Assembly (NCBI GenBank): GCA_050084985.1
Contig: JBITNC010000001.1
Span: 128,712,001 to 128,776,000 of the forward strand
DNA from: Nageia nagi
Taxonomy: Eukaryota > Pinophyta
DNA: 64,000 nt
Direction of reading: 5' to 3'
The notes beneath the pieces are model-generated. The model was not told the origin of the DNA. It searched no databases and saw only the letters and a list, made by a program, of their open reading frames with translations. The translations under genes and the position numbers were made by a program. Of this stretch, positions 44,470-58,014 are shown piece by piece. The stretch's first letter is position 1. The number at the start of each line of letters is the position of its first letter.

Positions 44470-45880
44470 ATACATGAAATAATAATTACTTAAGCTCATA
44501 GATGATAAAATTATCTATTTTATCAAGCATTCTTATTGGGTAACCAATTTAGTCCCAATAAGAAAAAAAAAATTAGAATCTATGTTGATTTCAAGAATCT
44601 AAACCAAATGTCCCTAAAGGACAATTATCCCCTTCCTCCCATGGAATAAATTCTTCATAAAGTAGCCAAAGCATGCTATTTTTCTATGATTTATGGATTC
44701 TTGATATTTAACCAAATTTGGGTAAAGGATAAGGATTAGTACAAAACTACATTCACATCCAAGTGGGGGACATTTGCTTTTGAAAGAATGCACTTTGTCT
44801 CTCCAATGCTAGGGCTATATTTCAAAGAGCCATGGACTACACCTTTGGTGAGTTGATTAACAAGGTCATCTTGGTCTACTTGGATGATATTACTATATTT
44901 TATAAGAGTAAAAAAGAACATATAAATCACCTCATGCAAGTTTTTAAAAACTGTATACAATTTGGGATTTCTATCAATCATAAAAGTATGCTTTTATTGT
45001 TAACTAAAAAAAATTGCTTGATCATATTGTTTCAAAAAAGGGGTTAGAAATTGATCCTAAAAGAGTAAAAGATATTGAATCATTGCCTCTACCCTCCAAT
45101 AAGAAGGCCCTACAATCCTTCATTGGCAAAATCAATTTTGTTAGAAAATGTATTAGTGATTTTTCTCATATTGTTTTTCCTATCACAATAATGTTAAAGA
45201 AAGATGTATTTTCTTGGTCTGAAGAAGCAAAGCAAACTTTTTATGATATTTATAAAACTATAACTAAAGCTTCTATCTTTAAGAATCCTATTTTTTTCAA
45301 AAGATTTTATCATGTATGCATATGGAATAGAGAAAAGTGTTACTGCCATCCTAGCATAGAAAGATGACTAAAAAGAACATCCCATTACCTTTCATAGTCA
45401 AACACTGCACCAACACTAAACAAGGTACTTATTTATTGAAAAGCAAGTGTTTTCCATAATGAGAGAAATTATAAAATTTTAAGCATTGTGTATCCCAAAA
45501 CAAGATCCATGTATATACAATTCACTTAGATGTGAGAAATTATATTATCCAAGGAGAATTGGGTGAAGCCAAAGCTAGTTGGATCATAAAAATAATGGAG
45601 TATGATGTAGAAATTAAACCAACCAAGCTCATCAAGGGAAGAGCCCTTTGAGAAAATATAGGAGAGGCTTCACACATGATTGCTATTATAGATGATGAGA
45701 AGCATATTGACTAAGAAAGTGATTGCATAAAGCAATTTACTTTTTATTTTAGAACTAGTAAATGTCTTGAATCTTTGGATAGGTTTCAAAGAAGAAGATT
45801 TAGGTTACAAGAATTGAAGTTCATAATGATAGATGAATAACTCTACAAGAAGAATTTTGGTCAGGCCCTATTAAGATGTG
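44470..45880 (+). pseudogene. E6 reverse transcriptase and RNase H
   Basis: RT motifs: YWVTNLVPIRKKK, LRIYVDFKNLNQMSLKDNYP, then ILVYLDDITIFYKSKKEHI (YLDD box, 44832-45047 frame), ISKKGLEIDPKRV and LQSFIGKINFVRK. RNase H follows in broken frames from about 45300 (SQTLHQH-like, then IEKQVFSIMREI). It is interrupted by many stops and frame changes. Confidence 0.75.
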
Positions 45881-46109
45881 TGACTCAGGATCAAGCCTAG
45901 AGAATTTCACATGAATTTCATTATAGATTCTCTCGAGAAAACTATAGTGGTCCTACTACAATAAGAAAAATATTACAAGTAGGTTATTATTGGCCTACTA
46001 TGTTTTAATATTCATTAAAGATAGCCTAAGAATGTGATAAATGTAGCATATATGTGGAAAAAAGGATACAAGTTGCAATGCCTCTTAAACCTATAGTTGT
46101 TGAAGAACC
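45881..46109 (+). pseudogene. E6 integrase, N-terminal part
   Basis: Reads ISHEFHYRFSRENYSGPTTI, then YYWPTMF and ECDKCSIYVEKRIQVAMPLK, ending at the E7 junction in VVEEP. The HH and CxxC zinc-finger residues are present. It continues at 59904. Confidence 0.75.
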
Positions 46110-47982
46110 TATATTCTTCCATAATTACACTCTAAGGATGGGGTAATGCTCTAACATTCTTCATTATTTCATTATTTTTAATAAATAATTTTTAACTCCC
46201 ATTTCCTTATCCCCTTTCACATGTATTTATCCTCTTTGTAAATATTATATCAAGGTATTGTTTATGTATATTTTGGTCTTAGGTATTTTAATCCAAAAGC
46301 TATAGTTGCTAATCTACCGAGAGTTATGGTAAATCCCAAGAATAGACATCGGTTGATTCAATTATCCCTTTAGGAACTCTGTGTATAGAAGAGTCATAGT
46401 TTGTAGGCTTTTATTTAAGCCACAACTAGGAACAAATGTATCCTATCTTAGTAATAATATAATATATAAGGGAAGTATACATTTGAGTCAAGTTCGGGAG
46501 TTATTATAAATATAAGTCAAGGTCATATCTATGGTTTTAGTGGGAGATATTAGAACCCACCATTGTTTAGAAAGTCTAACCCAAAAATAAAAATTTGTAG
46601 GAAATGTTTCAAGTAGATAAATTACATCTCATCAATTTTCATTAGTGACATCACCATTTTTGAGTGAAATTAATGGGTCCTAAGACAAGCAATAATGAAG
46701 TAGTATTTCATTCAATGGAAGATATTTTGTAAGAGATCATATAAGACCCACCAATTTTGAGTGATGAAATCATAAATTTTAGCTAAAATCAATGGGTCCA
46801 ATGTTAAATAATAGCAAAAATTACTACATGAAGGCAATAAAACAAAGCCCATCGATTTCCAACAATGACATCACACCTTTTACCTAAAATTGATTAGTAT
46901 TAAGATAAGCCTGATCATCACTAGAGATCAACAAGGAGAGGTAGAACATACCAAATGAAATGAAGGATGATGGGTAAGAACTAACACCTAGGTCCACTTA
47001 ATCTTAAGTGTTTGACCCTCAAGACTTTGTCAATATGTTAACTATGACTCATTTCCACATGATAGTAGCAGTTTCTTCTTGGACCTCAATGATATACTAT
47101 TCATTTCCCTTATTATTTCATACAACCAAAAATACATAGCTAATCATTAATAAGTTATGGAGAAGTAGATAGCTACTGACAAAGCATAATGCGAGATCAT
47201 ACCAATCAAGTTACACATAAGTGCATCTTCAATCAACTACAAAAGCAAGAGAAAGTAGTTAATAACAAATTAGGAAGATTGTGGCTCAATTAGTCCAACA
47301 TCCAATAAATTTCAAATTCTTAGACTATGGCACTGTTGGTATTTGATTACTATGTAATTTAACATAGTTGTAATATTAATTATAAATAGTTTTCCCTACT
47401 TTTTTCAATCAAGGGGAGTATTTATGTATATTAATGAAGATAACCACTTAGTTAGGATGTACATGTATAAATAATAGACTATTATAAGTACTAAAGGTTA
47501 GACATTTTAGCAAATTTGCCTAAGACTATAAGATGCTTCTATATATTATAATGCAATATGATAACACTTTGACCTTCTAAACAAGTGGCTGTATGTTACA
47601 CTTTGTGAATGTTATATATGAAATGCTATCTTAGGTTATGGTTTTGTATTATGATTATGATACCATGAGGGTAAGATAGTTTGCTATTATTAATCTTGGT
47701 TATGGATTGTTGCTTGTGTTGTAGTTCTTGGACTACATAGTTTTTGTTTACTTTTAAGTTTAATGTATTCATCTCTTTCCTATTACTCTTTATCCTTTTA
47801 TTTCTTTCCTGTTACTTTCAACCTTCATAATTTATAGGAACCAATCTACAACTCAAAGATTGAGAAGAAAACTAACATGAGTGCATCCCCACCACTTTGT
47901 ACTCTCTCAAGGACCCTACTATTGTAGGAAATGTAGAACATGATCAAACCAAACCCTTGAGGTTACATTATATCGATCAATA
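46110..47982 (+). repeat. E7 5' LTR, 1873 bp
   Basis: Begins TATATTCTTCCATAATTACA (TG decayed to TA) and ends TATCGATCAATA. TATA box TATATAAG at 46463-46470. It aligns over its length with 58015-59903. Confidence 0.8.
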
Positions 47983-47998
47983 GTAGTAGTTCCATTTT

Positions 47999-48022
47999 TG
48001 GCATGCCCGATAGTATGTGAAC
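47999..48022 (+). promoter_or_regulatory. E7 candidate primer-binding site
   Basis: TGGCATGCCCGATAGTATGT lies 16 bases after the LTR end, at the place aligned with TGACACC in E6. The tRNA is not identified. Confidence 0.35.
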
Positions 48023-48356
48023 TAAATTCCATATTTAATGGATGTAAATAGGCTAGATAGCTTTGTTTGGTAGGCTATCAATTATTTTTCTTCAAATATA
48101 TAAGGTTGTTATCACCTTATCGGCTATTGTTAACCAATCAATATTTTGAACCTTGGTACCTTCATGTAGACTTACTAGAAGTAGTACCAAAAATTCCTTC
48201 AAATAGCTTAGATTTCAAGAGCTATTAGTTCCTCATAGGAGGACTAGGCAAAATATTTTTTAGATTATATCTCCTAAAATTCCCTTAAGGGCTATCCTAT
48301 TATCATTCATATTTAATTCTACCTTTGAAAATACCTCACCTAATTCAACTACTCCA

Positions 48357-49460
48357 AGCATGGCTTAACCTACTCATATTGATTTCCCTTCTTGGAATAA
48401 TAGCCATTATTTGGTGGTTGTTGTAACTCACCTCCAATCCCTCAAGCAACCTTCAAAGTTTTGACCAGATATGATGGGTTTGGTAAAATACCATATGAAC
48501 ATTATCAAGATGTATCTTTATTAGCTTCAAGCTTTGATATTAGTGATAAAATTATGCTGACTAGATTATTATCACACTCTTTTGAAGGAAAAGTTGCTAA
48601 ATGGTTCATAACTCTTACTTCTCAATCTATAAATTTATGGGGAAGTTGTGTTAGGCTTTGATTAAAATATTTGTTGTAAATGGTAATGATAGCACCTTTG
48701 TAAGTCTTATAACATGTATCAAAATACACCATCATGAATCCATATATGATTTCAATACAGATTTGAGAGAACATGAAACACTATTCTAGTAAGGATTAGA
48801 CCAATAAATGCATAAACTCTAGTGTACTAAAGGAAATATTTTCTTTCAAATCTTAATATGATTATTGTTATGTCAAGAAATACTTTCCCAGATGTTTACC
48901 AAAATTGATAATACCTTTGAACATACTCTAGTATCCTTTAGAAAGATGCAACCAAGGACTATTATGCTCTTATTTCCTAGTTTACATCCTAAACAAGATC
49001 CAAAAATTGCTCATCCTCAAGTTATAGGCTTACCACCTCCTCCTAAACCTATTATTTTAAATCAAATACCACCACTACCTACACATCTGTCTTTTGGTAC
49101 AAGTGTTGATTCTAAATTTCCATAGGGGGAAAGAATAAGATAATTGTAAGTGACTATTAGGAATCTTACTAATAAGTTCACTCTAAAAGAAAGGAAAAAT
49201 CAAGGTTTTAACTACAAAAGGTATGATAATCAGTATTTACCTAGATTCCAACCCAAGGTCAATCAAAAATAATAACCAAATATCCCAAAAGTAATTGAAA
49301 ATGATGTTATGGCCAGTTCTACATAGAGTGATGCTTTAAGCATTACAAAATGGTATCCTCCATGTTTAACTCCTTACTTTTTGGATTCATGTACAGTTTA
49401 TCAACACCAGCATTTGGGCTTGCATTCATACCAGATGGTGGAGCTTGTGCTAGATCTTGC
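48357..49460 (+). pseudogene. E7 gag
   Basis: Open piece 48461-48661 reads MTRYDGFGKIPYEHYQDVSL, then KVAKWFITLTSQSI, the same capsid core as E6. 48865-49125 carries a Pro-rich stretch (LPPPPKPIILNQIPPLPTHL). Interrupted by stops and frame changes. Confidence 0.65.
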
Positions 49461-49909
49461 TACTAATCTCACATGGTAAATTTTTGGCTTCTAGGATATG
49501 GAAAAGAATAAGCTAACTATGTTCAAACTAGAGATTCTTCTTTGACAACCCCATAACAACCCCAAATCACTCAATAAAATCAATAATCTATTCCAATATA
49601 GCCTCATCCTAAAAAATCTTAAGGCTCCTTTGGTCCAATTATAGAATCAACAAAGTCAATCCCTTGGACATCCAGGTAATGTTTCTCAAAATTTGGGGTA
49701 CTAATGTCCCTGCTGAAACAAACCTCACTATTGCTGGAAAAGAAGTCTTAGAGAAAGAGAGGCCTAATCCATTAAGATATCTTTTCATTATAGATCATCA
49801 TAAAGAGAAGACCATTCAACAACTCAAAGCACATAAACAAGCTAAATAAAGGAAATTTATCCCATATTCTCCATATAATATTATGGAAAAGCTAAATAAA
49901 ACTCCATCT

Positions 49910-50640
49910 AAGATGACTATATTTGATGCATTAAGGATACTTGGTCAATTAGATCTCTTGAAAGAAGTTTTGAAACTAAAGAATAGTAAAAAAAAGGCTA
50001 AATGATAGAAATGTTATTTTTGCAATATTTGATGATGTTCCCCTAGCTTCCATATGTATAAGAAGAGCTCCACCATTCTATCTTTCCCATAGATTAGAAG
50101 GTTGGGTGGTCAATAATTATATGATAGATACTAGAGCTATTATTAGCATAATTTTCAAAGCTATTGTAAATAAAATGAAATTGTATATTACTAGATGCAT
50201 TGATGGTGTCATACAATTAGATTATTCCTTTGTAGATGTTGTTAGTACTATTAAAGGAGTTCAAATAACCCTTAATGCATTCCCTAATATTTGTGCCATT
50301 CAAGATATCATTATTGTTGATCTTCCACCTCTATTTGAAATATGTTTATCCAAAGAATTCACTACTAAGTTGGGAGGGTACCTAGCTTTAAATTATTCTC
50401 ATCTTTTTCTTCTCTTTCAAAATAAATAAGTAAAAATTCTTAATGAGGGCACCAAAATCATCCATCTTAAGCAGATCACAGAGCAAAATTGTTTGAATGG
50501 TCTTAAATCTATTGAAGTATTTGAAAGGGATAGACTATGAGAAACACTCCTAACAACTAAAAGTATTTTAGCAAATGACTTGAACTATCAAGTCATGGAT
50601 GTTAGCATGGTAAATTATTACTTATATGATAATGCATAGC
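49910..50640 (+). pseudogene. E7 protease region
   Basis: Starts MTIFDALRILGQLDLLKEVL; later, in another frame, VNNYMIDTRAIISIIFKAI (DTGAS-type site decayed to DTRAI), then LPPLFEICLSKEFTTKLGGY. It aligns with E6 42825-43502. Confidence 0.6.
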
Positions 50641-50675
50641 CAAATTCTATCTTAATTGGAAGATACCATGAGATA

Positions 50676-51070
50676 TGGACAATGTACTTCAATGGAGCTA
50701 GATGTAAACATGGATGTGGAGCTAGAGTTGTATTCAAATCTCCATAGGGACATATGAAAAGATTCTCATTCAAATTCACATGGATTTGTAAAAATAATAT
50801 TGCTAAATATGAATCCATTTATCTAGGCTTATCTAAAGTAATTGGTATGGGCATTAGACATATAATTGTTCATGGTGATTCACAATTGGTCATAAAGCTA
50901 GTTAGACACCAAATTAGTGCAAAACATCACTATCTAAAAATCTATAGAAATAAAATTTGGGATTTATTGGAGTCATTCTTGGCTATCAATTTTATATCTA
51001 TTCCTAGGAGGTACAACTAAGTAGCTGATGCACTTGTTGGTAGAGGGCTTGTTACAACCCTCTTCATCAC
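50676..51070 (+). pseudogene. E7 extra RNase H, before RT
   Basis: Reads MYFNGARCKHGCGARVVF-like sequence, then CKNNIAKYESIYLGLSKVIG and MGIRHIIVHGDSQLVIKLV, then LLESFLAINFISIPRRYN and ADALVGRG. Same place as in E6. The E position reads K by G-to-A decay. Confidence 0.7.
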
Positions 51071-51539
51071 AAAAGAGGAAGCCTTGAATTCAAAGTTCAA
51101 TGTAGACCATCAATCCATGATGCTACAAACTTTTGGTAGGTATTTGATTTCAATGAGTACATTATAAATTTCCTATTGGATGAAATAGTATCTCACAATT
51201 TTGGTATTCAAGAATTACTTGACTGCTTCCAAGAGTTAGATGTTGTTCAACTTAGAAATAATGTTATAGCAAAAGGTTTACTATCTTTTGAAAGACTGTT
51301 TGATTTAGAAGATGTTCGCAAAGCCAAACTCTTGGCCATATAAAAAGAGAGCTATGTTGAGGTGGAAATATAACTTAGGAAGTATATAAAGGTTGGATTC
51401 AAATGTTTTGATGAAGAAAAGAGTATTATGTTTCATATTAATCATGAGTTCTCAAAGAAAATTTCTTGAAATTATGATGACTTGAAGACAAATGACAAAA
51501 ATATCATCTAGCACACTATTGAGCTTGAACCAAATGCTG

Positions 51540-52930
51540 AATCATACAAGCAAAAATAAAGGTTAGTAAACCCAAAAATAGAAGAAGCCATTAAGTAGGA
51601 ATTGATTAAACTACTTGATTTGAGAATAATTTATCCCATTGAGCATTCTTCTTTGGGTTGCAAATTTAGTTTTAATTAGAAATAAAAGTGGAGAGATAAG
51701 ATTGTGTGTTGATTTTAAAAACTTGAATCAAGTATCTCTCAAAGATAATTATCCTCTCCCACCAATGGAATAAATACTATATATAGTAGCTAGAGCTTAT
51801 TGTTTTTCAATGATTTATAGCTACTAGGGAATCAAATAGATTTGGATAAAGGATGAATATTAGTATAAAACTTCATTTGCAACCAAATGGAGGACATTTG
51901 CTTTTCAAAGAATGCCCTTTGATCTTTCTAATGCTAGAGCTACTTTTCAAAGACCCATGGATCATGCATTTGGAGATTAATAAATAAGATTTTCTTAGTC
52001 TACCTAGATGATATCACTATATTTTCTAAAAGTAGAGAAGATCATTTGCAACATGCTAGATAAGTGTTTCAAAAATGTGTACAGTTTAGGATTTGAATCA
52101 ATTGCAAAAATTCTATTTTTATATTTAACCAAGAAAAGTTACTTGGTCATGTTGTCTCAGAGAAGAGATTAGCAACTAATCATAATAGGGTAAAAGCTAT
52201 TGAAGTATTTCCTCTCCCTTTAACAAGAGAGCCTTACAATTATTCCTTGGTCAAATCAATTTTGTTAGGATATTGTTAATGAATTTCAAGAATTGTATCC
52301 CCAATCACCTCAATGTTAAATAAAGATGTTGTGTTTTCTTGGTTAGATGAATCAAAGCTAACCTTTCAAAAAATTAAAAGGCTATTACAAAACTCTTTTC
52401 TAAACAATCTTGATAGTCAAAAAATTTCATCATGTATGCTATGGAGCAAAAAAAAAAAGCATTGCTACAATTCTAACATAGAAAGATAATAAGAAAGAAG
52501 AATAGCTGATTGCCTTTTATAATCAAACACTACATCAACATTAAAAAAGATATTCATTTATTAAAAATAAGTGTTTTCCATTATGGAAGTACTTAAGATT
52601 CAAGAATTATGTATCCCACAACAAGATCCTTGTATTTACTATTCATCTAATGTAAGAAATTATATTATATAAGGAAATTTTGGTGAAGGAAATGCTAGTT
52701 GGATTAATAAAATAATGGAATTTTATGTAGATATTAAACTAACCAAACTTATCAAAGATCAAAATTTATGTGAAAATATAGTAGAAGATTTTCACATGAT
52801 TGCTATCATAGAGGATGAACAACACCTTAGTGAAGAAAGTTATTGGATTAGGTAAATTATTTTTTATTTTTAAACTGGTAAATGTTCTGAATCTTTGGAT
52901 AGATTTTAGAGAAGGATATTTAGGCTACAT
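51540..52930 (+). pseudogene. E7 reverse transcriptase and RNase H
   Basis: Begins with HTIELEPNAESYKQK, RLVNPKIEEA and IYPIEHSSLG; later IFLVYLDDITIFSKSREDHL (YLDD box). RNase H is readable in pieces to about 52900 (ASWINKIMEFYVDIKL). Stops in most segments. Confidence 0.7.
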
Positions 52931-53720
52931 GCTTTGAAGTTTATGATGGTAGATGACCGCCTCTTTACAAATTTTTTTTATCAAACCCTATTAAGATGTG
53001 TAACTCATGATGAATCTTGAAGAATATTGCATGAATTTCACTATGAATTTTTTAGGGACCATTATAGTGGACCAACTACTATAGAAAAAATATTACAAGT
53101 TGGGTACTATTGGCCTACCATTTTTTAGGATTCATTTAAGATTTCCTAGGAATGTGACAAGTACAAAAGATTTGTGGAAAAAAGAAGGTAAGTAGTAATG
53201 CCTCTTAAACCTATGGTGATTGAAGAACCTTTTCAACAATGGGGTCTTGACTTCATTGGTGTCATAAGTCCTAATTCTTTAGTAGGGCCATAAGTTCATT
53301 TGACTGCAACATATTATTTTACTAGATGGTTGGAAGCTATGCCATGCAAAAATGCATATCAAGAGGTAGTGATAGAAATGATCAAGATAATAATCACTTA
53401 ATTTAGAATCCAATAGACTATTATCTTAGATAATGGTTTTGCATTCATCAAGGCTAATTTATCTAACTTTATTATTGAATATGACAATTATTGTCTCTTC
53501 TTTTCAACTTAGTACTCACAAGGTAATGGGTTAGTTGAGTCAACCAATAAGAACCTAACCCAAATTATCAAAAGAATAATTGAAGGGAATCCAGATAATG
53601 TCATACATAATTAGATTATGCATTATTGAAAATCAGATTAGTATGAAAGTAGCTATTAAGACATATCTCTATGCATTAGTATATGGTAAAAATACCCATG
53701 TTTCCAATTCACCTTAAGTT
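52931..53720 (+). pseudogene. E7 integrase, lacking its C-terminus
   Basis: HEFHYEFFRDHYSGPTTIEK, YYWPTIF, ECDKYKRFVEKRR, then core EEPFQQWGLDFIGVISPNSL, IILDNGFAFIKANL and YSQGNGLVESTNKNLTQIIK. The first Asp, the DNG Asp and the catalytic Glu are all visible. It stops after YALVYGKNTHVSNSP; the last part, seen in E6 at 60300-60733, is absent. Confidence 0.75.
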
Positions 53721-54289
53721 ACTAGCATTTTAAAACACCTAACACCTACGAAAAATCATATAGTGTAAATAAACTCCTTTAAAAAAAATTATTATTATTA
53801 TTTTACCTTATGTTTGTACATTCTTTGAGACTAACACATTCCCTAATATAGTAGGTAGCCATTAAATGCTAAGTGTTAATTCAACATAAAATTAAGTTAG
53901 CATTAATGCATTTGAAAGCCATCAAACATCTGATTTAGCAATTAAGGTAAGATCTTCTCAGATCTCTCAAACCACCAAGCCTTACCTCAATTTCATTTTA
54001 GCACACTCTAAATTAATTCATTCCCACCTCTTATCCACCAAATCATATATCGGTCAAACCCCCACATTCTCTAACATTAACTACCATTAATAACATATCC
54101 TTCACCAACCTTGAGCAAATAAAATACATATCTCACTTCCCTATTCGACACTTAGCCATTTCAAAGCACAAATTTCCTAAGTAGATAGCATAAATTTCTT
54201 AAAGCATATTGAGTGAGGAAGGATAGAGTTACAAAGCCTTACAAAGTGTAGTTTCAAGTTCCTAATGCAAACTTAAGGGTGAATGAAAT

Positions 54290-57200
54290 TTGAAGACACC
54301 ATGACATCAACCAAACCATTAACTTAAGAGGAACCTAAATAAGTTGATGCTAATTTGATTATTCTCTAAAATGAGTATTTGGAGAATGCTCCTAAATTGA
54401 ACTAGAATGAGATGGAGGTAATAAACCATATGGATACATGGAAGCCCACCTTATGTGGATTCTACTAAGCACATGAAGCTCAAAATTATGAGTAAAGGAA
54501 ATTTTTGGTGTAGTCAAAAAGAGATGTCATGATTGACCAGGGTTTGGCTTATTTTGTGCTCAATGAATCATTCATCTACTTGAACTATTATATTCAATAG
54601 CATAGATGCATAACTAGAAAGGTTATGAAATAGGAATTTTCAAAGATCAAGAGTAAGTTGACCATCATAGTCAAAATTTGAAGTCATACTTGACTACTCC
54701 TTCCTTATTTCCATTCTTTGATGATGGATTTTCATTGTAGAAACCCAAAAAAAGCTCTAGTTGAGCTATGAAATTGCCCTTTTGAAAAAATGTGAGATAG
54801 AAAGATATTGCAAGCACTAGAGGTTATTTTGGGAAAGAAGACCTAGATTGAAGCAAATAAAGCCATGGTGCATATGGCTTATAATATTGCATAAGGCACA
54901 ATTTGCTATGATTTTACTACTATTATCTCCAATGAGATAAAAAAATATGTCTTTTCAAGATTGAAAATTTGATTTCAAACATTTTTCATATTTATGGTGG
55001 CTCATGGTCCATCAAAACCTCATGGTATTTATGGAAGCCAAGTTGTAGGTCGAGCAATCAATGCAAATACTTCACCAACTCAATTTACTTGAGGGTTCCC
55101 ATACTCACCAAATTGCATGGATCATACTATGAATTTATGGATAAATTCTATGCCACAATGGTGTAGATTATGATAAGAAAGCTTCCTAAAAGGCTATGCA
55201 AGAGTGCCATATGGGAGCTATAGGGAGGAAATAAAATTGGTGACTATTATTTTCTCAAGAAATGCATCATGATAATAAGGTATGGGTAATTTTGAAAAAA
55301 CCCATTTTTCTTGCCTAAATATGTAATTCCTCAATTAAATTCTATAGAAATGGGTAAGCAAATATGTTGCCATAAAGACCAAGTATGGGTTCGTTGGAAG
55401 TTTTAAATTTATTATAGATATATTGATAACTACTAAAATTTTCACTTTGTAGAGATAGGTTGTAAAGATTGTATATCAAAATTCATTGATTAGAATTTTA
55501 AACTAGATATGCTATAACCCCCTTGATGTATGACCCTTTGGAGGTGATAACAAAAATTATAAGGTCAGATAAGAAGTGCCTAACTTTTTCCCATGAGCAT
55601 AGACCTCATGTGGAATATTTTGTAAATAAAAATGAACAAAAATTAAAATGTACATTGAATAGGAGTTTAAACCATTTAATAAGGCCTAGATGACTCTTGA
55701 AGGGGATAAAAAATATAGAAACTAAGAAAATAGGCAGTAAGATTTTATCTAGCCTGAAGATCCTTAACTAGTTGATAAAGTTGGATTGGGGGCCTAATAA
55801 AGTTCATTATTTCACAAATTTAATATTTGAATACACCACCAAAATTCATCATATTAAAAATGAATTATTTGAAAAATGTAGTTATGAAAAATACTAGGAG
55901 ACAAAGTACTCTAAAGATCCCTTACAAAAGCTAGGACTACCCATTCCTCCTAATTTTCAAGGAAAATCAATTATAATGGTTAAAAGAATAAAGGTTGGAG
56001 AATCTTTTGATTCAAAAGATACAACCAAAAAGAGCAAGTAATATCAAATTGATACTACCATAGCTTTTAAGGATTCTTCTCCATAAAAAGAGAAAAAGAG
56101 TTCAAACCTGGCCCAAAATAACAAACCAAAAAAAAAAGAAGGATCATAAAGAAACCTTGCACTACATAATCATGTCATAAGGAATCCACTCTTAGATCCT
56201 AAAATTATCAAAAAAATGTAGGGAATGATATAAAAAAATAAAAAATCTTTGATCTAAAGGAATGAAAGAGTCTTTAGAAATAGATATTACTACCCAAGAG
56301 GAAATCCTAGAAAAAAAGGACACAAGAACTCAACAAGGTGGGGGAAACATTCTTGGAGTAGGTAGTTTTGTAGTAGCTACATTAGAAAGCATATGAAATG
56401 ATGATGATGATGATGATTGGTGATGATAATGATGATTATGAGAATAAGAGAGACTTTGACCCAATGGACAAGGTTGATGCTAAAGAAGAAGTTAACGAGA
56501 AGGCAAAAAAAGAGACAAAAAATCTAGACTCAACACTTGCGATGAAGCCAAAACTTGCATAGTATATCATAGCATCTATATTAATCATAGCATCTAAATT
56601 AGGTGTAAATACTCCCCAACATTCTTTGATTTCTATAGCCTCCTAGGAGAAGATTAAATCTATCTTTTCCACATAGATTGAAGAACCCATTGATTGGGTA
56701 GCTTTTGTCAATAAACCTCTTATGATCCCTAAGAAATTATTAATATTTTGAGCAAAGTAACTTAAATGGAAGCTATTAAAATTGCATAGATTTTTCAAAG
56801 AAAGACAACTAGATACTACTCCCATGGCCATTATTGATGTAACTATGTAGAGTGCTTCGGTTGTAGATCAATCCAAAATTCTTGTAAATAATTCAATGGT
56901 AGCCAAAAAAAGTCTTTAGGCATGGAGACTAAGAAAGATAAATTAAATAACAAAATAGATCAGTATAAAAAAATACTACTCCCTTAAGACAAAAAGGTCA
57001 CCAAGTTGTAGAATAAAAATAAAGATCTACTTGCAAAGCTAGTCAAGTAGAAGTTAGAATTTGACAGAGCTTAATGGAAACAAAAGCTAAGCTAAATAAT
57101 GCAAATTAGGCCATATAATACCTTAAATTCAAGCTACAATTATGGATGGCCAAAAAGGTCAAACAAGTTGAGGAAGAATTACAAATAGTTGTACCAACCA

Positions 57201-57500
57201 ACAAAGTATTATCTGATGATAACTAAAAATTTCTCCTACTCATAAAAGGTTATAATAGATCCCTAGGAGAGCAAGTTGGAGATACGATGATGGATTTGTC
57301 ACACTAAAAATTATTAAAATATCAAATAGAACAAGGCATCAAGAAATTCAATGCATAAATGCTCTCCATCGATTGGCTCTAGAAATACTAAGGTTAGTAG
57401 TTGAGAGAATGCAGAGTTGGTTGAGAGCCCTAACTGAAAAAGATATAGCTACCATCACTCCAAAACAAAGTAATCATATTTAAGAAGAATATAAATATAT
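54290..57500 (+). pseudogene. E7 long ORF after integrase, unknown function
   Basis: From about 54410, readable sequence includes NHMDTWKPTLCGFY, then QGLAYFVLNESFIYLNYY. Mid part: IYLRVPILTKLHGSYYEFMD and LGLPIPPNFQGKSIIMVKRI. Then a GAT-repeat acid tract (56396-56440) and a Lys/Asn-rich coiled-coil-like part (about 56980-57100, KNKDLLAKLVK). E6 has the same ORF start at 61260 (NHMDT, QGLVYYLPYDSFTCLEL), which shows it belongs to the family. About 3.2 kb, many stops. An env-like role is known for ORFs here in Athila, but I see no convincing membrane segment, so no function is assigned. Confidence 0.5.
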
Positions 57501-58014
57501 GTGAACTCCAAAATTTGGTGTTCCATATGTAAATTAATAAACACTAGCTTAAAACAAAATTAGGCTTTATCAACAAATTCTTTTATTCTTTAATTAAATT
57601 AAAAGCTCCTAAATTATGGGAGGAGTAGGATGTATAGGTTAGTACTACCAAATGGTTTCCAATACCATTCAATTATTTAAATAATATTTAGCTAAAAAAT
57701 AAATATTATATATTAAATAATTAAATAAAATCACTCAAGAGGTAATTACAAGGTTCTTACATGCTAGAAGGCTAGAGAGTGTACTAATAGGGTTCATAAT
57801 AGATATAGTGAAGATAGAAGTCTCCCTTATTTTATCATAAATTGATTATCAAGACCTCCATGAGTTGAAAAAAAATATTCAACCTTTCCTCCTTGTAGAA
57901 CTTATGCCCCCACTAGAGAGTCCCATGAAAACCTCATATGAATCGATGACCAAGAGCAACAAGTAAAGGGTTCTATTCTCTAGCAGGTGAAGATTACAAT
58001 AGCTACTAGAAGAT

